From assembly GCA_020631735.1 (NCBI GenBank), contig CM036158.1, positions 82,161,914 through 82,225,913 on the forward strand: 64,000 bases of DNA, written 5' to 3'. The notes beneath the pieces are model-generated. The model worked only from the letters and a program-made list of their open reading frames with translations, did not search any database and was not told the origin of the DNA. Origin of the DNA: Saccharum officinarum. Taxonomy: Eukaryota > Streptophyta > Magnoliopsida > Poales > Poaceae. The translations under genes and the position numbers were made by a program. This document shows, piece by piece, positions 12,901 to 19,570 of this stretch. How positions within the stretch are numbered: the stretch's first letter is position 1; each line of letters begins with the position of its first letter.

Positions 12901-15900
12901 TACCACTTAAACTCCACCGCCTTCGCAAATGTGCTAACACCAACAAGTGTTCACCACCTTGTGCTCGTGTGTTAGCATTTTCACAAACATTTTACAAGGC
13001 GTTATGTTAGCTCTTTACTAGATCCTAAATGCATATGCTCAAGATATTGATCTAGTGGCACTTGATTCCCGAGCTAACCGTGATTGCCCCTCTTGATAGT
13101 CGGCTATGTATCCTAAACCCGGTCAATCACTTCTCTACTCATCTTAGACCGGCAAAAGGAAAACCCTATGGTTATACCTTTGCCTTGCGCTCTTAGATCC
13201 TTCTCCTTCACTTGATCATCATGTCCATTATTTCATGTGCATCTCCACCATGATCTTGCTCATCATTTCATGCATCAAATCATGTGGTCTTGTGGCCATC
13301 TCTCCATGCCATTTCCACCTCCATCACATGTTGCTTATGACTAGCTTAATCATACTTGATACAATAGCATTAGCAACTTGGTGTCATTAATTACCAAAAC
13401 CAAACTTGGGCTTTCAGGTGCTCACATCGGCAACCACTTATGCAATGTGCACGCTCAAACTGCCGATTGGCGTGATTGACAACATTGATAGAGCACGTAA
13501 ACAATGTATGTGGAGAGGCACTGACCCGACAAAAAAAGGCGGGAACTTGGCTGCTTGGCCGATGGTAAGAAAGCCAAAGAGAAAGGGAGGTCTGGGCGTC
13601 ATCAATCTACAGGTGCAAAATGATGCCCTCCTTCTCAAACATCTCCACAAGTTCTATAACAAAGCCGATGTTCCCTGGGTCAATCTCATCTGGAGTAAGT
13701 ACTACTCGGACAAGGTGCCACACGCCACCAGGGAGGTTGGCTCATTTTGGTGGAAGGATGTGCAAAGGATGAGCACAATTTTCAGGAATATTGCTCGATG
13801 CAACATAGGTGATGGCACGACCGTCACCCTCTGGCATGATCGCTGGTCAGGTGATGTTTTAGCGCTACGCTTCCCTAGACTATTCTCCTTTGCCAGAAAT
13901 CCTAACATCAGTGTTAGTGAAGCTATGTCGGCCGAAGATTTAGATGCTCTATTTGCACTGCCCCTCTCACAAGAGGCGTTTGAGGAACTTGAGCTGCTCG
14001 GTGAATTCTTGCAGTCACAGGCTCTTGATGAAGAGAGTACAGATACCTGGATATATCAATGGGGCAATGCAACATATTCTTCGAGCAAAGTATACAAGCT
14101 AGCTTTCCAGAATCTGCCAGAGCACCCAGTTTTCTCCTGGTTATGGAAATCTAAATGCACTCCACGAGTTAAGTTTTTTGCCTGGCTGGTTTTGGTTTAC
14201 AGATTGAATACTAAAACAATGCTCCGGAGAAGGAATTTGTATGCAGAAGATGACGCGTACTGCATCTTATGCACTGGAAGGATTGATGAGGACCTGGATC
14301 ACTTATTCTTTGACTGCCCATTCTCCAAGAGCTGCTGGGAGAAGATTGGTATGCAGTGGAACACAAACCTCAGTTTATACCCCAGGCTGGCGCACGCGAG
14401 ACAGCAGCAGAACATTCCGTTCTTTATGGAGGTTGTGGTCATTGCTTCTTGGGAGATATGGAAGCTAAGAAATGATAAAGTGTTCAACAGTGGTCCAGTC
14501 CACAATGACATTTGGTTCAGGAACTTCAAAAACCAATGTCTTCTACAGTCCCTGCGTTTCAAGGATGATCTTAGATCAGCCTTTTGTTTTTGGCTAGATG
14601 TTTACAGTTAATTCCCTGTTGTAAGTTTGTACTCTCTTTTCCATTAAATTAAAAAATGAAGTGCTGTGGGGACATCCCCCACAGTTTTTTGCCTTCAAAA
14701 AAAGAAAAGGAGGAACCAAAGCTCTAAGGTAGTATTTGCACTTCAAATCTTTCAAAAAAATATTTGCACTTGAGTTGGTATATAAAACGTGGAAAATCTA
14801 ATTCAACTTGAGCAGAATACTCAAAAGAAGCTAATAAATATGTAAAACCATAGGCAGCAGATCAAGTAGATCAATAGGGGAAAATATGATAAGCATAAAG
14901 TACAATTATGTAAGTATTGTAGACCAGGCACAGACAGATATATATTGAACATAGATAACATTCAAAAGATGGACATTCAATTTACAAAATTCCTAACTGA
15001 GGAATTGTATTTATATTTTTTCGCGAAACATAAAATTCCCATATTTTGAAGGATGGACAATACAAAAGCCTTAATTTCTTTGCAGAAACTTGCAGGACCT
15101 GCAATTTATATAACCACCTTAAACAGTCTGAACTTTTCCTGAATTTGCAGTTCCACTGTTAGAAGAGTCAAGGGCCTATTGGGCCTTAGCCCATTAGGGT
15201 TAATTAGTCCCTTGCTTAAGGGCCAAGTCAAACCTCTCTATATAATGAGAGGAGATGTATCAATCTAAAATCAAGCAAGAGATTAGAAGGAAAAACCTTC
15301 TCTCTTGCCGGCCGTGGGCGAAGCCCCGCGGCCGGCGTTCCCAGCGCCGCTCACAGCCCTAGCCGCCGGCCCCTCTGCCGCTCGCCGACGTGAACAGTAC
15401 CCGCGCGGGTACTGTAGCGCGCGGGTACTGTAGCACCGCCGCCCTCTCTCCTCTCGATCCCAACGACGTCCATAACAATCTGGTATCAGAGCCCATGTCG
15501 ATCTCTGGTTCCGCCACCGCCTCGTCGCCGCCGGTATTCACCACCGCCACGGCCATCGTGGCGCCCCTGCAAGCGCAGCACTCTACGTCGCCCACGGACG
15601 CGTTGGCGGCGTTGACGGCGGCCGTCTACGGCCTCCAGCATCAGATGGCCAACCTCCAACATCAGTTCGCCAATCTGGATCGTCAGCTTCGCCGGGTGGA
15701 GAACCGATCGCCGCTGCCGGCGATCTGCCCACCATTGCTCCCGGTGGGTTCTCCGGCGCCGACGACCGCACCGGCGATCTACCCACCTCAACTGCCCTCG
15801 GTCAGTCTCCCTGCGCCGGCGCCCGGGCCTTTTCCGCAGCCGATCAGCTGGCTGCCGCCACAGCCGGCCGGCGGGTTCCCGGTCGTCGAGGACAGAAGCA

Positions 15901-17901
15901 CCCCGGCGAGCACGGCGACGGTCGCTGCAACACCCACCACCGGTGCTGTTTTCTTTCCCGGTGGGCCGAGCCTCCAGCACCCATTCACCGATGGCATCTT
16001 TTATAGGGGTACCGACGTCCAGCAGATTCGGATGTCGGCTGCGGTGCGGCTGCAGGCTGCTGCACGCGGCTTCCTTGCACGTCGGCGAGTGCGGGAGATG
16101 CGTGATCTGCAGCTGATTCAGCCCTGCTCCCCTTCGCTGCCCCTCCAAGTTGTGTTTCGCCGCCTGGAGGACTTCGATCTTGTCAGCTGCGCCGCGGATC
16201 TTCAACATACGGTTTTCCCCACGGGCGGTGTGCAGGTTGTTTACCCCGTGGGCAGCGACCCCGAAGTCTGTGGCAGCGGCGCTAGGGGAGGCGCTCCCTT
16301 CCTTGCCGCCAGCAGGAAAGCACTTCCCAGCGCCACCACATTCCGCCACCGGCCGCCGCTAGGGGAGGCGCTCCCTTCCTTGCCGCCAGCAGGAAAGCAC
16401 TTCCCAGCGCCACCACATTCCGCCACCGGCCGCCGCGAGGACGTCTCCGTTGGTCGCTATCGCGACTAATTCCAGGTGGCTATGCCCGTGCACCCCTCTC
16501 ATTCCGGTGGTCTCCGTGGGATCCAGGTGGCTACCGTGCAGGTTCATCATGCGGAGGGTGTCCGACGTATCTCCAAAAATCAAAAATAAAGAGTCGCAGT
16601 CTATTTCAGGTCAATAAAATAAGCCGAGATGTAAAAGGCTTGTTTTTACGTGATAGGTTTATGTCGAGTCGGGTTAGGTTGCAGCTCGAGGACGAGCTGC
16701 ATGTCCAGGTGGGGTGTAGTGTTAGAAGAGTCAAGGGCCTATTGGGCCTTAGCCCATTAGGGTTAATTAGTCCCTTGCTTAAGGGCCAAGTCAAACCTCT
16801 CTATATAATGAGAGGAGATGTATCAATCTAAAATCAAGCAAGAGATTAGAAGGAAAAACCTTCTCTCTTGCCGGCCGTGGGCGAAGCCCCGCGGCCGGCG
16901 TTCCCAGCGCCGCTCACAGCCCTAGCCGCCGGCCCCCTCTGCCGCTCGCCGACGTGAACAGTACCCGCGCGGGTACTGTAGCGCGCGGGTACTGTAGCAC
17001 CGCCGCCCTCTCTCCTCTCGATCCCAACGACGTCCATAACATCCACACTTGGGATTCAGTTGCTGAAATCAAAGTTAAGACAAAATCTCATGACTTGGAA
17101 AAATACTAGCAGAAACTATACCTTCTCATTATCTCAATTCTCAACCTGAACAACATCATCTATGATCCAAAATGGCAAAGCAAGTACATATTCATGTACT
17201 TATCTTTTTTTTTCAAACGGCCTGAAGCAGAATTATTTGGTCAGACAGGTGATATATATATCTCACAATATTGGACAAAACATTCATTCATGCAATCCTC
17301 CAGCATCAACCCTAATAAAATATCAATTCCCGCAATTTCTCCAATAAGCAAGAATAAGAATAGCTGGAACGAATAAAGGTAGTCGACCGCAAAGCCTCCT
17401 CCACTCCAATCGTATCCTACCCCTAGCAATCAATCGCGTCGCACGACGAACCATATATACGAGGATCTGATACTGGCAAAAGGTTGACCCCAAATTGCGG
17501 CCAACCAATGCGATCGACACCCTAGGGGGCGGTAGAAGCAGCAATGGAGAACAGGGGGTGCGGGGCTACCGACCGTTGAGCATGATGATGGAGTCGTCGG
17601 GGAAGTTGAAGCGCGTCATGAGCAGGTGGCGCATGCACTTGGCGTCGTTGATGCAGCCCTTCAGCTCATGCCGCGAGTACCGATACGAGATCCCGCACAC
17701 CACGGCGCGCTTCCGCCCGTGCACCGGCGGCGGCGGCGGGCCCCACCCCGGCGCGGGCTGTACGGCGCCGCGGTTGGGATCGGCAGGAGGAGCGGGGGCG
17801 ACGTGCGTGACGGCCCCACAGATGGCGCAACGGATGCAGGGAGCCCCGTGCGGCAGCTGCAGCGGGGTACGGCACCCCGAGCAGTCGATCAGCATCATCA
17901 T
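930..17901 (-). CDS. MC1: Type I metacaspase, five exons, complete
   Basis: Arg/Lys-specific cysteine protease of the plant metacaspase family (peptidase C14 fold), linked in plants to cell death and proteostasis. Exons in coding order: 17901-17574, 2538-2208, 1617-1497, 1296-1081, 989-930. All junctions are GT-AG and the phases sum to 1056 nt (351 aa plus stop). Residues about 7-32 form an LSD1-type zinc finger (CSGC...CIRCAIC), followed by a Pro-rich linker and the protease domain from about 64. The catalytic His is H148 in HYSGHG and the catalytic Cys is C204 in DACHSG. I chose the start at [10 protein letters not shown] because a TATA box lies upstream at 18061-18068; a longer in-frame ATG at 18072 lies at or upstream of that box. 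Length and domain order match Arabidopsis MC1-like proteins. The oddity is intron 1, about 15 kb and full of retroelements. Confidence 0.95.
1081..1296 (-). CDS. MC1: Metacaspase exon 4
   Basis: Acceptor ATCAG|GCTTTG and donor GACAG|GTAAAT. It is in phase 0 at both ends (72 codons) and begins [20 protein letters not shown]. Confidence 0.92.
1497..1617 (-). CDS. MC1: Metacaspase exon 3
   Basis: Acceptor ATTACAG|GAGTGG and donor CCTCT|GTAAGT. Encodes [20 protein letters not shown] and the following [12 protein letters not shown] segment typical of type I metacaspases. Confidence 0.92.
2208..2538 (-). CDS. MC1: Metacaspase exon 2
   Basis: Acceptor TTGCAG|AAGAAC and donor GACAG|GTAATT. Carries the catalytic motifs HYSGHG and DACHSG and the [10 protein letters not shown] segment conserved in metacaspases. 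Confidence 0.95.
2740..2752 (+). repeat. Target site duplication of LINE 1, left
   Basis: AAGAAAAGGAGGA, identical to 14702-14714, marks the 5' edge of the truncated LINE. Confidence 0.85.
2753..3329 (+). pseudogene. LINE reverse transcriptase fragment
   Basis: Open frame containing the RT core: [14 protein letters not shown] near the start, then the catalytic YADDTLL box and the LKVNYSKSQ and YLGLPMG motifs. It lacks the endonuclease and N-terminal RT because of 5' truncation. The frame is cut after base 3329 by Sirevirus A and resumes in phase at 13422. Confidence 0.9.
3325..3329 (+). repeat. Target site duplication of Sirevirus A, left
   Basis: GGTGC, repeated at 13417-13421. It lies inside the LINE reading frame. 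Confidence 0.9.
4131..4138 (-). promoter_or_regulatory. TATA box in 3' LTR of Sirevirus A
   Basis: TTATAAATAG on the minus strand, just downstream of the CCGGACGCG cluster. The same site is in the 5' LTR at 12309-12316, where it would drive the element's RNA. Confidence 0.7.
4190..4586. repeat. CCGGACGCG palindrome cluster, 3' LTR of A
   Basis: About fifteen copies of CCGGACGC or its reverse complement in 400 bp, two as full ACCGGACGCGTCCGGT palindromes. CpG- and CHG-dense, in U3 upstream of the TATA box. Confidence 0.85.
5239..5252 (-). other. Polypurine tract of Sirevirus A
   Basis: AAAAAGGGAGAGAT on the minus strand, directly against the 3' LTR. It primes plus-strand DNA synthesis. Confidence 0.8.
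5253..6308 (-). other. Non-coding 3' region of Sirevirus A
   Basis: AT-rich, between pol and the purine tract. No long minus-strand ORF is present where some Sireviruses carry an env-like gene. Four or five extra AGGGGGAG-type purine tracts (minus strand) lie here. Confidence 0.75.
6309..9491 (-). CDS. pol: Copia Pol polyprotein, Sirevirus A, intact
   Basis: About 1060 residues with no internal stop. The frame opens straight after a TAG (9494-9492) and has no ATG near its start. Domains in order: aspartic protease ([11 protein letters not shown]), GAG-pre-integrase with the HHCC zinc site ([18 protein letters not shown]), integrase core ([24 protein letters not shown]), reverse transcriptase ([22 protein letters not shown], catalytic [10 protein letters not shown]) and RNase H ([19 protein letters not shown]). 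It cuts, copies and integrates the element. It is in a different frame from gag, so expression probably needs splicing or recoding. Confidence 0.95.
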   Translation of the reverse strand, partial: VNYKAGGRHWVLDSGCTQHMTGDSCMFNSIDTSQNGGFDAITFGNNKKGKVKGLGKIAISNDMSISNVLLVESLDFNLLSVAQLCDLGFKCIFGSDDVEVISVDGSNLIFKGFRHGSLYLVDFNDSETQLTSCLLSKSSMGWLWHRRLGHVGMKQLNKLLKHDLVRGLKDVTFEKDKPCSACQAGKQVGNTHPSKSEMSTSKAFELLHMDLFGPTTYTSIGGNKYGFVIVDDYTRYTWVLFLYDKSDVYDLFKSFVKKVQNEFETTIKKIRSDNGSEFKNTRIEALCDGLGIGHQFSPTYTPQSNGVVERKNRTLIDIARSMLSEYNVSHSFWSEAINTACYCSNRLYCHGKLGKTPYELLNGRKPNIAYFRVFGCKCYILKKGTRLSKFEKKCDEGFLLGYSTTSKAYRVWNLTNGTLEEVHDVEFDETQGSQNETQNLDDVRGDQLSNAMKNMDIGDVRPRQVDDDDIHVINQSVQIDTNQASSSGTHNEAQDQGQANGSNQLPILQPTSIARDHPLDQIIGGIQSGVQTRSRLASFCEHYSFVSLEEPKKIDDALKDSDWVNAMHEELNNFTRNQVWELVERPKNYNVIGTKWVFRNKQDQDGVVVRNKARLVAQGYTQVEGLDFGETYAPVARLEAIRILLAYACAHNIKLYQMDVKSAFLNGYINEEVYVEQPPGFEDDKKPNHVYKLKKALYGLKQAPRAWYERLRDFLLSKGFKMGKVDTTLFTKKLGNDLFVLQIYVDDIIFGSTNQDFCEEFGNMMANEFEMSMIGELSYFLGLQIKQMKNDTFVSQGKYIKDMIKKFGLQDAKPMSTPMDTNDQLGIDDSGNMIDQKQYRSMIGSLLYVTASRPDVMFSVCKCARYQASPRESHLKATKRILRYLKGTHDVGLWFPKGSNFELIGYSDSDYGGCKIDRMSTSGTCQLLGRSLVSWSSKKQNSVALSTAEAEYISAGSCCAQLLWMKATLNDFGIKFKNVPLFCDNESAIKMTQNPVQHSRTKHIDIRHHFIRDHQQKGDISIESIGTEEQLADIFTKPLDEKRFYKLKNELNILDFSNLK
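9505..11448 (-). CDS. gag: Gag polyprotein, Sirevirus A, intact
   Basis: 647 residues forming the virus-like particle and binding RNA. The N-terminal part is a UBN2/retrotran_gag-type domain ([13 protein letters not shown]). A Lys/Asp/Glu-rich middle region with a CCHC knuckle ([14 protein letters not shown]) follows, then a long coiled coil (about residues 375-455), a Ser-rich stretch and a second CCHC ([14 protein letters not shown]). It ends QVWVPKKN. The start is the ATG about 45 bases inside the primer binding site. The coiled coil is typical of Sirevirus Gag. Confidence 0.93.
   Translation of the reverse strand: MAQLSLHINNTKKAPHFDGTNYAYWKVKMTAHLKSINREVWKVTETKFEVANPEAPTPVEEKKLQCNDIAISALHEALDDKTFEQVKNLEVAHDAWAKLEETFEGTEGTKTAKAYILQEKFSSFKMQEDESVPEMFHRLQVIVNELKALGEEVKDNQFSMKFLRSLPKRFDTLITVLVRTTLKDSTPQQIFQEVMTDDSYREDDEKDELVKKKKKDDEKKKSVAFKATTSKGKSKIESSSEEDSSSCDSDDIDEKMALFVKQFGKFMKKKGYRARRKKNTSKKNEHSMRCFRCHSKDHLIAKCPYDSSSDDEDDYKSKKKGHASIAIQEKVSLFDTPSCFMAKAAKVSSDDESDHDNVSDSDSDEEEFTKDELITMLEDCTQHYKESRKECKGLLKEKKKLMQELDELRASYESLKVDHKKLQKSHTKLEEAHSSLVEKCENMPTNVEKDKTCNIGISCDIIDESFLKPIVVAPTNPSCSTSTSSSSSSDGFTCDSTLIVENQNLKKEVKELNHTLAKAYGGEDRLLMCLGSQRASLYKEGLGYNPKKGKAAFAPHKTRFVKNNGSYCKSCKQVGHIEQHCMNKKSNANVSSIKFNSFYMLTKGTNGVHAKFIGAPWMGSKKKAIWVPKSLVSNLGGPKQVWVPKKN
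11495..11506 (-). other. Primer binding site of Sirevirus A
   Basis: TGGTATCAGAGC on the minus strand, two bases from the 5' LTR. It is complementary to the 3' end of initiator tRNA-Met. Confidence 0.92.
12309..12316 (-). promoter_or_regulatory. TATA box in 5' LTR of Sirevirus A
   Basis: TTATAAATAG on the minus strand. This is the likely core promoter of the whole element; the palindrome cluster 12368-12764 lies immediately upstream. Confidence 0.7.
12368..12764. repeat. CCGGACGCG palindrome cluster, 5' LTR of A
   Basis: Copy of the 4190-4586 cluster in the promoter-bearing LTR. Confidence 0.85.
13417..13421 (+). repeat. Target site duplication of Sirevirus A, right
   Basis: GGTGC, matching 3325-3329. 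Confidence 0.9.
13422..14611 (+). pseudogene. LINE C-terminal region with zf-RVT domain
   Basis: In-phase continuation of the frame broken at 3329. It encodes the region after the RT, including SFWWKDV and LWHDRWSG and the zinc-binding reverse-transcriptase domain found in plant LINE proteins ([36 protein letters not shown]). It ends with TAA at 14611 and has no internal stop. The LINE ORF was therefore still open when Sirevirus A arrived. Confidence 0.9.
14702..14714 (+). repeat. Target site duplication of LINE 1, right
   Basis: AAGAAAAGGAGGA, directly after the A-rich LINE tail. Confidence 0.85.
14715..15151 (-). other. Residual intron sequence
   Basis: AT-rich DNA of the metacaspase intron between two insertions. 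I see no gene or repeat structure. Confidence 0.6.
15157..15477 (+). repeat. 5' LTR of the IQ-motif element
   Basis: 321 bp with a TATA box (CTATATAATG, about 15238-15247) and a GC-rich second half with two CGCGCGGGTACTGTAG repeats. Confidence 0.92.
15481..15492 (+). other. Primer binding site of the IQ-motif element
   Basis: TGGTATCAGAGC, three bases after the 5' LTR. Matches initiator tRNA-Met. Confidence 0.9.
15495..16469 (+). CDS. Gag-like ORF with IQ motif, unknown function
   Basis: 324 residues. Residues about 35-70 form a short helical, coiled-coil-like segment ([20 protein letters not shown]). A Pro/Ala-rich region follows to about residue 165. Near residue 185 is [19 protein letters not shown], which fits the IQ calmodulin-binding pattern (I/L-Q-x3-R-G-x3-R). 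There is no CCHC knuckle or catalytic motif. A 77-bp tandem duplication (16281-16434) alters the C-terminal frame. It could be a reduced Gag or a captured host fragment. The start is supported by its position just after the primer site. Confidence 0.7.
   Translation: MSISGSATASSPPVFTTATAIVAPLQAQHSTSPTDALAALTAAVYGLQHQMANLQHQFANLDRQLRRVENRSPLPAICPPLLPVGSPAPTTAPAIYPPQLPSVSLPAPAPGPFPQPISWLPPQPAGGFPVVEDRSTPASTATVAATPTTGAVFFPGGPSLQHPFTDGIFYRGTDVQQIRMSAAVRLQAAARGFLARRRVREMRDLQLIQPCSPSLPLQVVFRRLEDFDLVSCAADLQHTVFPTGGVQVVYPVGSDPEVCGSGARGGAPFLAASRKALPSATTFRHRPPLGEALPSLPPAGKHFPAPPHSATGRREDVSVGRYRD
16281..16434 (+). repeat. 77-bp tandem duplication
   Basis: Two nearly perfect copies (16281-16357 and 16358-16434) starting GCTAGGGGAGGCGCTC. 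77 is not a multiple of three, so the second copy is read in another frame. Confidence 0.9.
16707..16719 (+). other. Polypurine tract of the IQ-motif element
   Basis: AGGTGGGGTGTAG directly before the 3' LTR. The preceding GCTCGAGGACGAGC palindrome resembles Copia 3' regions. Confidence 0.65.
16720..17041 (+). repeat. 3' LTR of the IQ-motif element
   Basis: 322 bp, matching 15157-15477 except for one extra C in a C-run. Followed by TCCAC. Confidence 0.92.
17574..17901 (-). CDS. MC1: Metacaspase exon 1
   Basis: Encodes the LSD1 zinc finger, the Pro-rich linker and the start of the C14 domain ([11 protein letters not shown]). The donor is AACG|GTCGGT and the codon is split after its first base. 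Confidence 0.93.
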
Positions 17902-18060
17902 CCTGCCCGCCGATCTCGGAGCCGCGTTCCCCGTGTCTGTCGGCGCCGGAGACGCGACGAGATGAGACGGATCGCCGGCGAAGTGGATTGGTTGGTGCGG
18001 TCGTTTGGCGTTGGTGGATTCGGTTTGCGCGTGGCTGGCCTCGTCTTCTTCTTGGCCTTG

Positions 18061-18068
18061 TTTATATA
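18061..18068 (-). promoter_or_regulatory. Probable TATA box of the metacaspase gene
   Basis: TATATAAA on the minus strand, about 160 bases upstream of the chosen ATG (17901). A MITE begins roughly 30 bases further upstream. Confidence 0.6.
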
Positions 18069-18094
18069 CCAAATTCTTCCCTAAATTCCACCGT

Positions 18095-18341
18095 GAAAAA
18101 AAAGAAGATTCTCCATCACATCAAAATACCGGTAAATACATGAAATATTAAATGTAGATAAAATCAAAAACTAATTACACAGTTTTGTTGTACTTTGCGA
18201 GACGAACATTTTGAGTCTAATTAATTAATTTTTGAACAATTTTTTGCACTACAAAATAAAAGCTGCTACAGTCTTCCGACCGGAACACTGTAGCAACATG
18301 ACCAGATTCGGCCACCCGAATTCGGGAAGTAAACACGGCCC
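18095..18341. mobile_element. MITE in the metacaspase promoter
   Basis: Read on the minus strand it starts GGGCCGTGTTTACTTCCCG and carries the TTAATTAATTAGACTC and GTTCGTCTCGC blocks seen in a common grass MITE family (hAT-like, from memory). It lies next to the metacaspase TATA box. Confidence 0.6.
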
Positions 18342-18342
18342 T

Positions 18343-18969
18343 TGTCTCGATGGGGAAAAACGCAGCACAGCGCGTCAGCGCCCGCGGCCCTGGGTCGCGT
18401 TGCCGTTTCCTTCGTCGAAAAGAATGGTGCAGCTGCAGTGGTGCTGGCTGAGTGGGTGTTGCTTGCGTCAGCGGAAGTGTGGCACGGTCCGCTCTAGGAT
18501 TGGATATCGAGCTTACCATAGTTTTTTTCGAGCTTTTTTAGAAATTAGTATAATCTTATTCATCATTATTTCCTGCATTGTTTAAGACCCAACTTCACGA
18601 CGAGCCTAACGAGCCGAGCCGAAGTTGAAAGTTGTTCCAAATCAAGTCATTTTTATTTTAAAAGATAAATGAGTTCAATCGGAGCACTTTTTGTACTGAG
18701 CCACCGAGCCAGCTCAACGAGCTTTTTGTCCGGCCCTGGTCCGCTCCAGCCTCCAGGTTCAACCTCTGCCGTTGATCGCGTGATCAACGCTTGGAACAAG
18801 TAATTAATTCGATGAATAAAGACTGAAAATGGGCCCTTGGTTATTGCGAACGCCGATTAAATCCAGGTAACTAAGTAGGCAATGTATCAAGTGCAAACCA
18901 GATCACCTGTATAAACTTGGAAACTTTAAATCAAGATCACATAATGTTGATTCAAGTGGCGTAGGAGGC
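18343..18969. other. Intergenic DNA, nothing recognised
   Basis: Mixed-composition sequence between two MITEs. No coding region is supported; the ORFs here look like chance frames. Confidence 0.5.
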
Positions 18970-18972
18970 TTA

Positions 18973-19412
18973 GACTACCCGCACTCATGGACCTCTATAT
19001 TCATCCTCTATACATCCTAGTCAGCAAGATTCTCTCCTCTATATTCAATTTTCCCGCACCCATCCATCCTCTATATCATCCTCTATCCACTCTATTCACT
19101 GTGGGACCGACTTATCACTTTATCTAAATATATCCATGTGTGATCTAGTTTTGAATGATTTATTGAGACGAATTTAATGGTGCAATCGAAATTTAATTTG
19201 AATTTTTGGTTTGTGAGTTATAGCATTTTTTCCTTTGTTTAGCTAGCGGGGTCCGCCACTACAGAGTATAGAGTAAGCACAGTACTACTCTAAATATAGA
19301 GTGAGAGAAATAATAGAGTATCGTTTTAGAGTACCCAGTGCAGCAGTTTTTACTCTATATTCGTACTCTAAAGCTTTAGAGTATCGTTTTAGAGTATCCA
19401 CTGCGGCTAGTC
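18973..19412. mobile_element. Tourist-like (PIF/Harbinger) MITE
   Basis: 440 bp flanked by TTA on both sides (18970-18972 and 19413-19415). Terminal inverted repeats are GACTACCCGCACT and GACTAGCCGCAGT. The interior has repeats of TAGAGTATCGTTTTAGAGTA. Confidence 0.75.
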
Positions 19413-19570
19413 TTAGGTAATTTTACGCTTAACCGCCCGCTTCTAATCACACTTTTGTAAATCTTCTCCCACTCTCCCGTGTGCCCCCTTGATTAACATC
19501 GTGTGGCCTAGATTAAAAGTTTTCAAGTTTACACATGTAGGCCGATTTTCACCTGATACACCACAACTAA

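Larger units (their letters stand above)
3330..13416 (-). mobile_element. Sirevirus-type Copia retrotransposon A, apparently intact
   Basis: 10,087 bp, reading on the minus strand. It has two LTRs, a tRNA-Met primer site, a purine tract, separate intact gag and pol frames, and a GGTGC duplication. The gag carries a long coiled coil. The 3' region (5253-6308) has several extra CTCCCCCT (minus-strand AGGGGGAG) purine tracts (about 5318, 5729, 5813, 5851). Coiled-coil gag and multiplied purine tracts are hallmarks of the Sirevirus (Maximus/SIRE) lineage. No env-like ORF is present. Confidence 0.93.
11509..13416 (-). repeat. 5' LTR of Sirevirus A
   Basis: 1908 bp, next to the primer binding site. 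Near-identity to the 3' LTR indicates a very recent insertion. Confidence 0.95.
2753..14701 (+). mobile_element. 5'-truncated LINE, split by Sirevirus A
   Basis: An L1-like non-LTR element runs from TGG at 2753 to an A-rich tail near 14701, with a perfect 13-bp duplication on both sides. Its own sequence is 2753-3329 plus 13422-14701, about 1.86 kb; Sirevirus A occupies the rest. The 5' end is cut inside the reverse transcriptase, as is usual for target-primed insertion. It lies antisense to the host metacaspase gene. Confidence 0.9.
15157..17041 (+). mobile_element. Small non-autonomous Copia-type LTR element with IQ-motif ORF
   Basis: 1885 bp with two nearly identical 321/322-bp LTRs (TGTTAGAAG...CATAACA), a TCCAC duplication on each side (15152-15156, 17042-17046), a tRNA-Met primer site and a purine-rich tract. 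The ATG lies two bases after the primer site, an arrangement seen in the Ale/Retrofit Copia lineage. Protease, integrase, RT and RNase H are all absent, so movement would need a helper element. The LTRs differ by one C in a C-run, so the insertion is young. Antisense to the metacaspase gene. Confidence 0.9.
2539..17573 (-). other. Giant first intron of the metacaspase gene
   Basis: 15,035 bp between a good GT donor (17573-17572) and AG acceptor (2540-2539). Subtracting the LINE, Sirevirus A and the small LTR element leaves roughly 1.2 kb of ordinary AT-rich intron (2539-2739, 14715-15151, 17047-17573). The LINE and small LTR element lie antisense to the gene; Sirevirus A is sense. Confidence 0.9.

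Noticed and set aside
15486..16349. Minus-strand ORF of 287 codons
   Set aside because: Antisense shadow of the IQ-motif ORF in GC-rich DNA; the element's signals are all on the plus strand.
17566..18072. Longer metacaspase N-terminus starting at 18072
   Set aside because: The extra 57 residues cover the probable TATA box, are not seen in the family, and the [10 protein letters not shown] start at 17901 matches known proteins.
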